Below are positions 8,565-16,878 of a DNA stretch of 40,453 nt, piece by piece. The translations under genes and the position numbers were made by a program. The notes under the pieces were generated by a model. It made no database searches, was not told where the DNA came from, and saw only the letters and a program-made list of their open reading frames with translations. Positions within the stretch are counted from its first letter, which is position 1, and the number at the start of each line of letters is the position of its first letter. Location: positions 1 through 40,453 of the forward strand of contig CALUJQ010000029.1 of assembly GCA_944320995.1 (NCBI GenBank), given 5' to 3'. This DNA is from an uncultured Barnesiella sp. (GTDB taxonomy: Bacteria; Bacteroidota; Bacteroidia; Bacteroidales; Barnesiellaceae).

Positions 8565-9924
8565 AGGGTTCTAATAAAAGTTGCACCTTCTTTACCCCCA
8601 ACCGGGCCTGCAACCACTCTTTAAAGCGAGTCTGTTCCGATGATGAAAAGTGTTGGGAATAACGCACGACAGCCAGTGTCGTGGTATCTCTTACCGACCT
8701 GTCGATACTGCTGAAAATCGTTTTCGATATGGCAATATCGGTCACATTGGGGAATAGCACCTTTATCTCGGGTGCTACCTCTACACCCACCGAATCGTAC
8801 TGCTGGTAATGAGACGTGAGATTCTCCAGCGAGTCGATGATTTGTTGCTGGCGGGTTATCTGCTCTTGATTGTGCAGATAAATATCCTTAAACATCGTAC
8901 TGCTCAATGTACCCATATCCATTTGGCTCTGCCCATATCCTTGGCGCACCTCCAACGTAGCCCCGGCCAATCCGTATTGCGGCAACCGGGCCTGGGCTAC
9001 CGCGATAGAATCCTTAGGAATCTCGGCCCCCACCAACGAAACTTGTATGATGCGTTTCCCGTGTTCTACAGTCGCGCTCTTACTCAACACCTGAGTATCG
9101 GGATAATTGAAATTTTGTGATACAAAACGAGATGCCGCCACTTCAAAGAAATTCTCCTTCACCATGTTATAGGTAAGGTAAATACTCGGGGCCATCGTGA
9201 GGATAAGAATCGTATATACGATGCGTTCTACCTTCTTGCGTCGCTCTTGGTCCACAAACTGTTTCTTCGAATACTTCATCAGCTTCACCCCCAATGTCGT
9301 GGCAAACGCTATGAAAACCGAATTGATAAAAAACAGATAAAAAGCTCCGAAGAAATATGACAAATTGCCCGTAGCCAATCCAAATCCCGCTGTACACAAC
9401 GGAGGCATCAACGCCGTGGCAATAGCGACCCCCGGCAACACATTCCCTTTCTGCTTCGACGACATGGCCACAATACCAGCCAAGCCGCCGAAAAAGGCAA
9501 TCAACACATCGTAAATCGTCGGCGAGGTACGTGCCAGCAATTCGCTCCGTGCTTCGTTCAACGGAGAAATCCAAAAATATACCGTCGATGTCACCACACT
9601 GAACAGGGTCGCCACGGCCAGATTGCGGAACGAACGTTTGATCAGCTCAAAATCGTTGATACCCAAGCCTAACCCGATTCCCATGATAGGCCCCATTAGA
9701 GGCGAGATCAGCATGGCTCCGATAATCACCGCCGCCGAATTGGTATTCAACCCCAACGAGGCGATAAATATCGCGAAAACCAATATGAGGATCGTCGAAC
9801 CCTTGAACTCAACGCCTGCCCGAATGGCTTCGACCGAAGCCATTTCTTCTTCTCGATCTTGACTCATATCGAGATAATGTGCCAAAAATTTTTTGACAGA
9901 ATCAATCAAATGAGAAAATGTCAT
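8563..9924 (-). CDS. DUF389 family membrane protein
   Basis: The 453-residue protein has a short N-terminal cytoplasmic segment followed by about six hydrophobic helices (about residues 40-250). These carry the conserved DUF389 core: NSAAVIIGAMLISPLMGPIMG near 61-81, and the GVAIATALMPPLCTAG stretch near 170-185. After the last helix comes a soluble C-terminal part of about 190 residues with mixed alpha/beta character. The biochemical role of DUF389 proteins is not established; a transporter-like or signalling role is only suggested by topology. The gene is the last of a minus-strand series, starting 43 nt after the flippase stop, and ends within the shared terminator. No own promoter is obvious, so co-transcription with the flippase is likely. 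Confident of family, not of function. Confidence 0.88.
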   Translation of the reverse strand: MTFSHLIDSVKKFLAHYLDMSQDREEEMASVEAIRAGVEFKGSTILILVFAIFIASLGLNTNSAAVIIGAMLISPLMGPIMGIGLGLGINDFELIKRSFRNLAVATLFSVVTSTVYFWISPLNEARSELLARTSPTIYDVLIAFFGGLAGIVAMSSKQKGNVLPGVAIATALMPPLCTAGFGLATGNLSYFFGAFYLFFINSVFIAFATTLGVKLMKYSKKQFVDQERRKKVERIVYTILILTMAPSIYLTYNMVKENFFEVAASRFVSQNFNYPDTQVLSKSATVEHGKRIIQVSLVGAEIPKDSIAVAQARLPQYGLAGATLEVRQGYGQSQMDMGTLSSTMFKDIYLHNQEQITRQQQIIDSLENLTSHYQQYDSVGVEVAPEIKVLFPNVTDIAISKTIFSSIDRSVRDTTTLAVVRYSQHFSSSEQTRFKEWLQARLGVKKVQLLLEP

Positions 9925-9966
9925 CTTTTTTTCTTATTAACGCCTTTCTCCCGATAAACCGGCATC

Positions 9967-11469
9967 TCACGATTTGGTCACAAACCGTCTTAACCCGGGG
10001 ATTTCGCTCAAAGGCAAATCGTGTCGCAACAGATAAACCAAAAACAATCCCAATAACAACGTTCGGAATGCCAATCGCCAAAAGAGGGACTCAATAGGCA
10101 CAACCAACGCAATCACATACAAAGTTGCCGACAATAGCGTATAACGCAACGCATTGCCCAAGTCATACTTGATCGGATAGACTCGCTGCCCGATAAAGAA
10201 CGACGCCAGCATCATACTCAAATAACACACAAAAGCCGCCCACGCACATGCCATATAACCATAACGAGGGACTCCCACAATGTTGATTACAGCCGTAATG
10301 ACAAACCCAAACAACGAAAACCACGCCCCCCATTGAGTGCGGTCGGTGAGTTTATACCACAACGACAGATTGAAAAATATCCCGAAAAACAACTCGGCAA
10401 GCATGATTATGGGAACAACGCCCAAGCCCGTGCAATATATGGCCGGCATGAAAAACCGCACAATATCTATGTAGAACATCACGGCCAAGAATATGAACAA
10501 CCCGAAGATGATGAAATACTTCATCGCCTCGGAATAGGATTTCTTATTCCCGTCGCCGGCGTCTTTGTTCCGGGCAAAAATAAAAGGTTCGTATGCAAAA
10601 CGGAATGCTTGTGTAAACATCACCATCACAATTGCTATTTTATATACCGCTCCATAAATTCCGAGTTCCGACATGGCATCAGGCCGGTTCTCTGCCAACT
10701 GAGGATAAAACATTTTATCGAACGTTTGGTTCATAATCCCGGCAATTCCCAATATCAGCAAAGGGAACGAATACTTGAGCATACGCGACAACAACCGGCG
10801 GTCGAATCGGTAACGCAGCCCAAACACTTCGGGAAACAAGAGCAACAATACGGCTACCGAACTAATCACATTCGAAACCAGAATATAACCCACCAAAAAA
10901 TCGGGGTTAAAAAACCATGCAATCCATGCAGGGTGAATGTCATACAGCCACGGGCAAAACAGTATGAAAAACAGATTCAAAGCGATGTTCAAGAAAATGG
11001 AAGTCAACTTGATCGCCGCAAACCGTATCGGACGACGCTGGTAGCGCAAATAGGCAAACGGCAAGGCTGTAAAGGCATCGACGGCTATAATCAAAGCCAT
11101 CATCAACACATAATCCTCATGCTCGGGATAACCCAGCAGCCGTGACACCGGCGAGATGAAAAGCCACACAAGGAGAAAAAAGAGTGTCGAAGTCGTAGCC
11201 AAGGAGATAAGGCCGGTCGTATAAACCTTTTGCGGATCCTGCTCCTGCTTATCGTTGGCAAAACGGAAAAAACCCGTCTCCATGCCATAAGTCAAAATAA
11301 TCAGCAGCAATGCCATATAGGCATATAGGTTGGTCACGATTCCATACTCGGCAGTCGTTTTCAACACGTTTACATACAGGAATACGAAACACCAGTTCAG
11401 GAATCGCCCCAATATACTGCTCAACCCGTATATCGCGGTATCTTTTGCCAAACTTTTCATGCCGGCCAT
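9967..11469 (-). CDS. Oligosaccharide flippase, MOP/Wzx-like
   Basis: The 500-residue polytopic membrane protein has about 12-14 hydrophobic helices throughout. The N-terminus (KDTAIYGLSSILGRFLNW) and the following NVLKTTAEYGIV are typical of the polysaccharide-biosynthesis branch of the MOP exporter superfamily, which flips undecaprenyl-linked glycans across the inner membrane. A MurJ-like lipid II role cannot be excluded from sequence alone, but the Bacteroidetes family with this N-terminus is usually annotated as a lipopolysaccharide biosynthesis protein. It starts 21 nt after ruvB on the same strand and is probably co-transcribed with it, an arrangement that need not mean a shared function. 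Alternative start Met4. A second flippase of a different subfamily lies at 27372-28826. Confidence 0.85.
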   Translation of the reverse strand: MAGMKSLAKDTAIYGLSSILGRFLNWCFVFLYVNVLKTTAEYGIVTNLYAYMALLLIILTYGMETGFFRFANDKQEQDPQKVYTTGLISLATTSTLFFLLVWLFISPVSRLLGYPEHEDYVLMMALIIAVDAFTALPFAYLRYQRRPIRFAAIKLTSIFLNIALNLFFILFCPWLYDIHPAWIAWFFNPDFLVGYILVSNVISSVAVLLLLFPEVFGLRYRFDRRLLSRMLKYSFPLLILGIAGIMNQTFDKMFYPQLAENRPDAMSELGIYGAVYKIAIVMVMFTQAFRFAYEPFIFARNKDAGDGNKKSYSEAMKYFIIFGLFIFLAVMFYIDIVRFFMPAIYCTGLGVVPIIMLAELFFGIFFNLSLWYKLTDRTQWGAWFSLFGFVITAVINIVGVPRYGYMACAWAAFVCYLSMMLASFFIGQRVYPIKYDLGNALRYTLLSATLYVIALVVPIESLFWRLAFRTLLLGLFLVYLLRHDLPLSEIPGLRRFVTKS

Positions 11470-11490
11470 ACGCGTCTGTTTTTTTAGCGA

Positions 11491-12522
11491 TTAAAACAAT
11501 GTCCCCGGACCCGAAAACCGATGCCGGCCCAAATGTGAATATGCCAAATCGGTCACCTCACGGCCCCGAGGAGTCCGTTTGATAAAGCCCTCTTTAATCA
11601 AGTAAGGCTCATACACCTCTTCGAGCGTGCCGGGGTCTTCGCCCAATGCCGTGGCAATCGTCGTAAGCCCTACGGGACCACCTTTGAACTTGTCTATGAT
11701 GATAGAGAGAATCTTGTTGTCGATTTCGTCGAGGCCGTATTTATCGATATTCAACGATTCCAACGAATAACGGGCAATCTCCAAATCGATATGCCCCGAG
11801 CCTTTCACCTGTGCAAAATCCCGTACCCGTCGCAACAGCGCATTTCCTATACGGGGCGTACCACGGCTGCGCATGGCGATTTCGGTCGCGGCCTCGCGGG
11901 TACAAGGCACTCCCAGCAATTTGGCCGAACGCTCTATAATATGCGTCAATACGGCATGGTCGTAGTACTCCAAGTGACAGTTGATACCGAATCGGGCCCG
12001 TAACGGGCTGGTGAGCAATCCGCTTCGCGTAGTCGCTCCCACAAGGGTAAAAGGATTCAACTCGATTTGTATGGAGCGTGCACTGGGCCCCTTGTCGATC
12101 ATAATATCGATACGGAAGTCCTCCATCGCCGAGTAAAGATACTCTTCCACCACCGGGCTTAACCGGTGGATTTCGTCGATAAACAACACATCGTTCTCTT
12201 CCAGCGAAGTCAACAAGCCCGCCAAATCACCCGGCTTATCGAGAACCGGGCCCGATGTAATCTTAAATCCCACACCCAATTCGTTAGCCACGATATTGGC
12301 CAACGTAGTCTTTCCCAACCCGGGAGGGCCGTGCAACAACACATGGTCGAGCGGCTCCTTGCGCATGCGCGCAGCCATGACGAATACGCGCAGGTTCTCG
12401 ATAATCTTTTCCTGCCCGCTAAAATCATCGAACGCCAATGGCCGCAACGCCTTCTCGAACTCCCGCTCGGTGTCCGAAATCTTTTGCTCCCGTATGTCAA
12501 ACCTATTATTTTCCACAAGCAT
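11491..12522 (-). CDS. ruvB: Holliday junction branch migration helicase RuvB
   Basis: RuvB is the hexameric AAA+ motor that, with RuvA, drives branch migration of Holliday junctions during recombinational repair. The 343-residue length is normal for the family. Walker A GPPGLGKT is at 65-72, Walker B LFIDEIH around Asp116-Glu117, sensor 1 GATTRSGLL follows, and the C-terminal winged-helix domain contains [16 protein letters not shown]. The N-terminus keeps [14 protein letters not shown]. ruvA is not in the window. A TAnnTTTG box 24 nt upstream of the ATG gives it its own promoter within a run of envelope genes. The start is supported by this promoter and by the usual family N-terminal extension. 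Confidence 0.98.
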   Translation of the reverse strand: MLVENNRFDIREQKISDTEREFEKALRPLAFDDFSGQEKIIENLRVFVMAARMRKEPLDHVLLHGPPGLGKTTLANIVANELGVGFKITSGPVLDKPGDLAGLLTSLEENDVLFIDEIHRLSPVVEEYLYSAMEDFRIDIMIDKGPSARSIQIELNPFTLVGATTRSGLLTSPLRARFGINCHLEYYDHAVLTHIIERSAKLLGVPCTREAATEIAMRSRGTPRIGNALLRRVRDFAQVKGSGHIDLEIARYSLESLNIDKYGLDEIDNKILSIIIDKFKGGPVGLTTIATALGEDPGTLEEVYEPYLIKEGFIKRTPRGREVTDLAYSHLGRHRFSGPGTLF

Positions 12523-12545
12523 TCACGTTCGACGCATTTAACCGA

Positions 12546-12553
12546 CAAACTTA
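12546..12553 (-). promoter_or_regulatory. Promoter -7 box of ruvB
   Basis: Reads TAAGTTTG on the minus strand, a full match to TAnnTTTG, leaving a leader of about 17 nt before the ruvB ATG at 12522. Confidence 0.5.
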
Positions 12554-12580
12554 GCAATTTATTTTGTGATTACAGCTTTT

Positions 12581-13333
12581 TCAAAAACAGAAACTCTTGC
12601 GACGTCGTTTCATCGCCTCTTTTCGTTCCACTCTACCCCAAAAATCCCGATATGCCAACAAGGCCTCTTCGATTGAGGCCTCCTCATCCCAACCTCTCAG
12701 CCGGGCATATTCCGACACGACATACCGCACAACCGACTCGTCGCGGCAGAATCGATTGAAATTGGCCAAACACTGTTTGGGCGTCATCGAGACAAACCGC
12801 ATGCGATTTAAATCGAGAATCGAGAAGACGATACCCTCTTCCCGCTTATCAAACAAGATGTTTCCGGCCGAATAATCCAAATGCAAAACTCCTTTTTCAT
12901 GCAATTTGACCGTAAAGGCGGCAAAAGCTTTCAGAATATCTTCTCGTCCGGCGATTCCCCCACCGTCAAATTCCCGCATCATTCGAGGATACGGACAATT
13001 CTCCGACACAAAAAAAGAGTGCCACAAAAGCCCTCCGCTCTTTATTTCGATATACGCTACCGGGGCCGGGGTCTCTATCCCCATAGCCCGCAGCCTCAAT
13101 GCATACTCATAAGCTCGACAGGCTTTGCCGGGCCGAAAAAAAGTATAGGCAATCCTGTTGATAAACAGAGGCACTTTATAATTTTTCACCACATACCACC
13201 GACCCTCATAGGAGAATTTGCGGAGCTCGTTTCGAGCCTTGTATATGCACTCGCCCAACGTAGGAAACGACTGCGGCAGATTCTCGATAAAATCTTCAAG
13301 ATGATAATATGATGGATTCAAAACAAATTTCAT
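12581..13333 (-). CDS. LPS-kinase-like protein (InaA/KdkA/WaaP superfamily)
   Basis: The 250-residue protein has a small protein-kinase-like fold. The likely ATP-anchoring Lys50 lies in WYVVKNYK. The catalytic loop reads HLDYSAGNIL (His151, Asp153, Asn158) and the metal-binding Asp174 is in SILDLNR. Such proteins phosphorylate Kdo or heptose residues of the inner LPS core on the cytoplasmic side of the inner membrane. The spacing of these motifs and the neighbouring family 9 glycosyltransferase support this assignment; the acceptor sugar is not known. The C-terminus is strongly basic. Two promoter boxes lie directly upstream, so it need not depend on the glycosyltransferase transcript. Other kinase-like families (Rio, ABC1-type) share the same loop, so the specific substrate call is inference. 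Confidence 0.82.
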   Translation of the reverse strand: MKFVLNPSYYHLEDFIENLPQSFPTLGECIYKARNELRKFSYEGRWYVVKNYKVPLFINRIAYTFFRPGKACRAYEYALRLRAMGIETPAPVAYIEIKSGGLLWHSFFVSENCPYPRMMREFDGGGIAGREDILKAFAAFTVKLHEKGVLHLDYSAGNILFDKREEGIVFSILDLNRMRFVSMTPKQCLANFNRFCRDESVVRYVVSEYARLRGWDEEASIEEALLAYRDFWGRVERKEAMKRRRKSFCF

Positions 13334-13347
13334 CTTTCCCCTACTTC

Positions 13348-13384
13348 CAAATATATTATATAGAGAGATTAGATTGCAAAAGTA
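13348..13384 (-). promoter_or_regulatory. Two promoter -7 boxes upstream of the LPS-kinase-like gene
   Basis: On the minus strand TACTTTTG (13377-13384) and TATATTTG (13348-13355) both match TAnnTTTG in the 81-nt gap upstream of the ATG at 13333. The nearer box would leave only a leader of about 8 nt; the farther is more comfortable. Confidence 0.4.
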
Positions 13385-13414
13385 CCCTTTTTCCGATCAT
13401 ATAAGAGTCGATAT

Positions 13415-14476
13415 TCAACCTATTTCTCTTTTGTTAAAATTTCTAAACTTTTTCACGCGATCGATAATGACCTCGGGGGCTATATCCATACAGGCATAAT
13501 CTTTCCGGCGGCATGGCTTATTCCCGAAAATGGAACAAGGCCGGCACTCCATCGGTAGCTGCACTACATTATCCCCAGATTGCCGCCACCCCAGAAATCC
13601 ACAATAAGGGTGCGTGGCACCCCACACCGAAATAACCGGGACCGATACCAACGAAGCCAAATGCATATTGGCCGAGTCCATCGATACCATGACATCGAGG
13701 TGACTGATCAAAGACAACTCGACCGCAAAACCATGACGTTTATCGCCCAACGAGACTACATGCCGATAACGGTCTCGCCACAATGCAAACATCTCGCGTT
13801 CCCGCTCGCCCGATCCAAACAGAAATACCTTCACATCGGGCTCGGCCGACAATGCCGCAACGACTTTCTCCATGCGATCGAGCGGATAGATTTTCCCTTC
13901 ATGCTTCGCAAAAGGGGCTATTCCTATCCAATATTCACCACGCGATTTAGGCCGGGTCACCGCCGCATACAAACTTTCGTCGCCCCCATCCTTGTCGTAC
14001 AAAGAGTCGAAATCATAGGTAACTTCAAAACCCAACGATCCGAAAACAGCTCCATACCGTTCAAAAGATGAACAGAGGGGCCGCAGCATCTTTTCCTTAT
14101 GCGCAATCAACCGCTGTTTCTCCTTACGCCCCTTATCGATGACCTCAACACGAATTCCCCACAACCTGAAAAAAAACCGGAGGAACTTGCTCCGCAATAC
14201 ATCGTGCAGATCGGCAACGGCATCGATAGACAACCGGCGCATCTCTTGCGCCAAACGATACAACCCTTTGAATCCTTTATGCCTTCCCTTCACATCGGCA
14301 ACCATAACCTGCAAATTCTCGGGTGCGTGTATAAACAACTGGGAGGCAACCTTCTGAGTAAGCATTACAAATGTCGTCTCCGGATAGGCCTTGCACACGG
14401 AGTAAATTACAGGGATAGTCATAGCGACATCGCCCAAAGCCGATAAACGTATAATCAAGACTTTGCGGTAAGGCAT
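13415..14476 (-). CDS. Family 9 glycosyltransferase (heptosyltransferase-like)
   Basis: GT9 enzymes transfer heptose from ADP-heptose to the LPS inner core. The 353-residue protein starts with the diagnostic KVLIIRLSALGDVAMTIPV (residues 5-23), has a GT-B layout, and in the C-terminal half keeps GIAPFAKHEGKIYP and the nucleotide-sugar-binding region with DSANMHLASL and SVWGATHPYCGF. It follows the DUF4254 gene by 9 nt, a pairing known from Bacteroidetes, and precedes the LPS-kinase-like gene, so the three genes probably act on the same inner core. Whether the donor is ADP-heptose or another sugar cannot be read from the sequence. Confidence 0.9.
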   Translation of the reverse strand: MPYRKVLIIRLSALGDVAMTIPVIYSVCKAYPETTFVMLTQKVASQLFIHAPENLQVMVADVKGRHKGFKGLYRLAQEMRRLSIDAVADLHDVLRSKFLRFFFRLWGIRVEVIDKGRKEKQRLIAHKEKMLRPLCSSFERYGAVFGSLGFEVTYDFDSLYDKDGGDESLYAAVTRPKSRGEYWIGIAPFAKHEGKIYPLDRMEKVVAALSAEPDVKVFLFGSGEREREMFALWRDRYRHVVSLGDKRHGFAVELSLISHLDVMVSMDSANMHLASLVSVPVISVWGATHPYCGFLGWRQSGDNVVQLPMECRPCSIFGNKPCRRKDYACMDIAPEVIIDRVKKFRNFNKREIG

Positions 14477-14485
14477 AAAAGTCCG

Positions 14486-15088
14486 TTACTTTTTATATAA
14501 TACAGGATTCAACGCCGGATCATTATACATCTTCATCTGCTTATAGACCTTCATATATTTCCTGCCCGCCTCTATCTCATCGAGCAACTGACCTATCGCA
14601 GTGGACAAATCGATCCGCTGTTCCAACAAAATTCTCAATTTCTCCCGACATTTGGCAACATGTTCGGGCGAAGCGTCTTTCCGTTCCACCTCTTGTTGCA
14701 TGTGATAAATCTTAACGGCCAAAATCGACAACCGGTCTATTGCCCAAGCCGGACTCTCGGTATTGATAGTCGCGCCCGGTTGCACCTTGACTCCTGCATA
14801 TTTCTGCAAAAAATAATCGTCGATCATCTCGACCAAATCGGTACGCTCTTGATTCGATTTATCGATTCGCCGTTTTATAGACAAGGCCTCCCGCGGATCT
14901 ATCTCGGGATTACGAATTATATCTTCCAAATGCCATTGGACCACATCAATCCAATTTTTCAAACAGAGGTAATACTCTATACTCCCCTCGGAATAAGGAT
15001 TTTCCAACGGAGCATCTACATTGTCAAACCGATGATAATATTGGGTGGTATTCCAAAAAATGTGATTACAAGTTTCTGCAAAATTCAT
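14486..15088 (-). CDS. DUF4254 domain-containing protein
   Basis: The 200-residue, mostly helical, soluble protein has no signal peptide. It begins MNFAETCNHIFWNTTQYYHRFDN, carries LCLKNWIDVVQWHLEDIIRNP and later ESPAWAIDRLSILAVKIYHM. This matches the DUF4254 family, which in Bacteroidetes lies next to family 9 glycosyltransferases. The conserved polar residues (WHLED, WAIDRL) suggest a binding or enzymatic role, but none is established. It is the first gene of the minus-strand envelope series, with a promoter box about 77 nt upstream. A helper role in LPS core assembly is inferred only from its neighbour. Confidence 0.85.
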   Translation of the reverse strand: MNFAETCNHIFWNTTQYYHRFDNVDAPLENPYSEGSIEYYLCLKNWIDVVQWHLEDIIRNPEIDPREALSIKRRIDKSNQERTDLVEMIDDYFLQKYAGVKVQPGATINTESPAWAIDRLSILAVKIYHMQQEVERKDASPEHVAKCREKLRILLEQRIDLSTAIGQLLDEIEAGRKYMKVYKQMKMYNDPALNPVLYKK

Positions 15089-15164
15089 AATTCACCAAAC
15101 TAATAAATGACCTTTTTCTCAAATCTTATTTCGGAAAAAACGGCCTGATTTTGTTTTCATTTTA

Positions 15165-15172
15165 CAAACATA
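15165..15172 (-). promoter_or_regulatory. Promoter -7 box of the DUF4254-GT9 unit
   Basis: Reads TATGTTTG on the minus strand, a full TAnnTTTG match in the 185-nt divergent region shared with pdxB. The predicted leader is about 70 nt. Confidence 0.45.
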
Positions 15173-15246
15173 ACAATTGTTTTACGAACTTCCGCTATTT
15201 TCTCCACATAAAAATAGTTCTTCGATACTTTCCTCCGAAAAATCGT

Positions 15247-15254
15247 TATTTTTG
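15247..15254 (+). promoter_or_regulatory. Promoter -7 box of pdxB
   Basis: TATTTTTG is a full TAnnTTTG match 19 nt before the pdxB ATG, leaving a leader of about 12 nt. Confidence 0.5.
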
Positions 15255-15273
15255 TACCTAAAAAATAATAGCC

Positions 15274-16389
15274 ATGACAACGATTCCACATATTATTGCC
15301 GACAACAAAATCCCCTATTTAAAAGGGATACTCGAACCGTATGCCCGAATCGATTATTTATCGCCCGAACAGATAACTGCCGAAACCGTACGCGATGCCG
15401 ATATACTGTTAATCCGCACCCGCACCAAGTGCAATCACGAATTGCTCGACCAAAGCCGATGCCGATATATTGCCACTGCGACCATAGGTTACGACCACAT
15501 CGACACCCTCTATTGTCAAGAAAAAGGCATCGACTGGAAAAACGCACCCGGCTGCAACGCCTCGTCTGTGGGACAATATATTTTATCCTCTTTATTGGCG
15601 TGGAGCAAACATAACCAAAAATCCCTACACGAATACACCATCGGCATTGTCGGTGTAGGTCATGTAGGCCGTATCGTGGCCCGCTATTGCCAACTGCTGG
15701 GCATGCAAGTCCTGCTCAACGACCCTCCCCGGGAAGATGCCGAAGGACCAGACAACTTCGTCCCTCTTGACGAAATATGCCGAAAAGCCGACATCATTAC
15801 CTTCCACACTCCTTTGACACGGGAAGGCAAATACCCTACCTTCCATTTGGGTAACGACCATTTTTTCGAAGCTCTCGACAAAACACCCCTTATTATCAAC
15901 ACGGCCCGGGGAGAAGTCATCGAAACCGAAGCCCTGAAACGAGCCTTGAAGTCGAAAAAAATCGCAGCCGCTATCCTCGATTGCTGGGAAAACGAGCCCG
16001 GCATAGACCGAGAATTACTCCGGCAGGCATTCATTGCAACACCCCACATAGCCGGATATTCTGCCGACGGAAAATCGACAGCGACACGAATGATCGTGGA
16101 GGCCGTAGGAAAATGGATAGAGGAAAATATCCCCACCCAAAATATCGTCCCCCCCTCGCCAATTCGTGAAATCATCGACCTATCGGGAACTTCCTATCCG
16201 CTACAAACCGCCGTTTGGGAATCTTATACACCTTTCGACGACGACCTGCGGTTACGAAAATCGCCCGAAACATTCGAAATGCAACGAGGGCTATACCCCC
16301 TGAGACGAGAATTCCCGGCCTATCGCATAACCGGACTACCGACCGAAGAGACCTCTATTCTTAAAGAATTAGGGTTCAATTTGGTATAA
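15274..16389 (+). CDS. pdxB: 4-phosphoerythronate dehydrogenase PdxB
   Basis: PdxB oxidises 4-phospho-D-erythronate in the DXP-dependent route to pyridoxal 5'-phosphate. The 371-residue protein is a D-2-hydroxyacid dehydrogenase: NAD-binding GIVGVGHVGR (124-133), catalytic Arg212 in NTARGEVI, Glu241 in WENEPG and His258 in ATPHIAGYS. As I recall the E. coli enzyme, these catalytic residues are each displaced by about four positions. The distinctive C-terminal dimerisation domain (about 290-371) separates PdxB from general hydroxyacid dehydrogenases. It is monocistronic by appearance: its own promoter box upstream and 239 nt to acpP downstream. Confidence 0.93.
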   Translation: MTTIPHIIADNKIPYLKGILEPYARIDYLSPEQITAETVRDADILLIRTRTKCNHELLDQSRCRYIATATIGYDHIDTLYCQEKGIDWKNAPGCNASSVGQYILSSLLAWSKHNQKSLHEYTIGIVGVGHVGRIVARYCQLLGMQVLLNDPPREDAEGPDNFVPLDEICRKADIITFHTPLTREGKYPTFHLGNDHFFEALDKTPLIINTARGEVIETEALKRALKSKKIAAAILDCWENEPGIDRELLRQAFIATPHIAGYSADGKSTATRMIVEAVGKWIEENIPTQNIVPPSPIREIIDLSGTSYPLQTAVWESYTPFDDDLRLRKSPETFEMQRGLYPLRREFPAYRITGLPTEETSILKELGFNLV

Positions 16390-16491
16390 ATTACAACTTT
16401 TATCCATCATTCATAAGAGAAATAACAGATACCCGACCATCTAAAAACAGGTCGTCATAAAACAGGAAAATGAACAAAAAGTGCCTTTTTC

Positions 16492-16518
16492 TTGCACAAA
16501 AATTACGCATATGTGCAA
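16492..16518. repeat. Inverted repeat TTGCACA/TGTGCAA upstream of acpP
   Basis: Perfect 7-bp arms at 16492-16498 and 16512-16518 with a 13-nt spacer. A third copy of TTGCACA is at 16574-16580. The arrangement resembles a transcription-factor operator controlling acpP-fabF-rnc, but no regulator is known to me for this sequence. Confidence 0.4.
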
Positions 16519-16568
16519 AAAATGAGTAATTTATAGGGCAAAATTTTTTTTCTTTGGAGAAAAATATA

Positions 16569-16576
16569 TTCCTTTG
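16569..16576 (+). promoter_or_regulatory. Possible promoter -7 box of acpP-fabF-rnc
   Basis: TTCCTTTG departs by one base from TAnnTTTG. It lies 52 nt before the acpP ATG in an AT-rich stretch and is followed directly by the third TTGCACA heptamer. Spacing to the nearest TTTG (16553-16556) is shorter than usual, so the assignment is weak. Confidence 0.3.
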
Positions 16577-16628
16577 CACAGCAAAAAATAAGAACGTTAA
16601 TTTATTTATTAATTAAAAATTTACAATT

Positions 16629-16871
16629 ATGTCTGACGTAGCATCAACAGTAAAAGAAATTATCGTAGAAAAATTAGGTGTTAAAGAATCAGAAGTAACT
16701 CCCGAAGCAAACTTCACCAACGACCTCGGTGCAGACTCCTTGGACACTGTTGAAATGATCATGGAATTTGAGACCAAATTCGATATCAAAATCGCTGATG
16801 ATCAAGCAGAAAAAATCACAACTGTAGGTGAAGCCATCGCTCACATCGAAAAAGCTATCGCAGAGAAATAA
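16629..16871 (+). CDS. acpP: Acyl carrier protein AcpP
   Basis: The 80-residue acidic helical protein carries growing acyl chains in type II fatty-acid synthesis on a 4'-phosphopantetheine arm. The attachment site is Ser37 in the invariant GADSLDTVE motif. Its size, acidity and N-terminal helix ([15 protein letters not shown]) are typical. It is followed after 7 nt by fabF and then rnc, an arrangement common in bacteria. Codon use is visibly more biased than in neighbouring genes (frequent GCA, GAA, AAA, ATC), fitting high expression. Confidence 0.98.
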   Translation: MSDVASTVKEIIVEKLGVKESEVTPEANFTNDLGADSLDTVEMIMEFETKFDIKIADDQAEKITTVGEAIAHIEKAIAEK

Positions 16872-16878
16872 ATAATTT

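Noticed and set aside
10333..11145. 270-codon frame antisense to the flippase at 9967-11469
   Set aside because: His/Gln-rich composition without motif; it mirrors hydrophobic codons of the membrane protein on the other strand.
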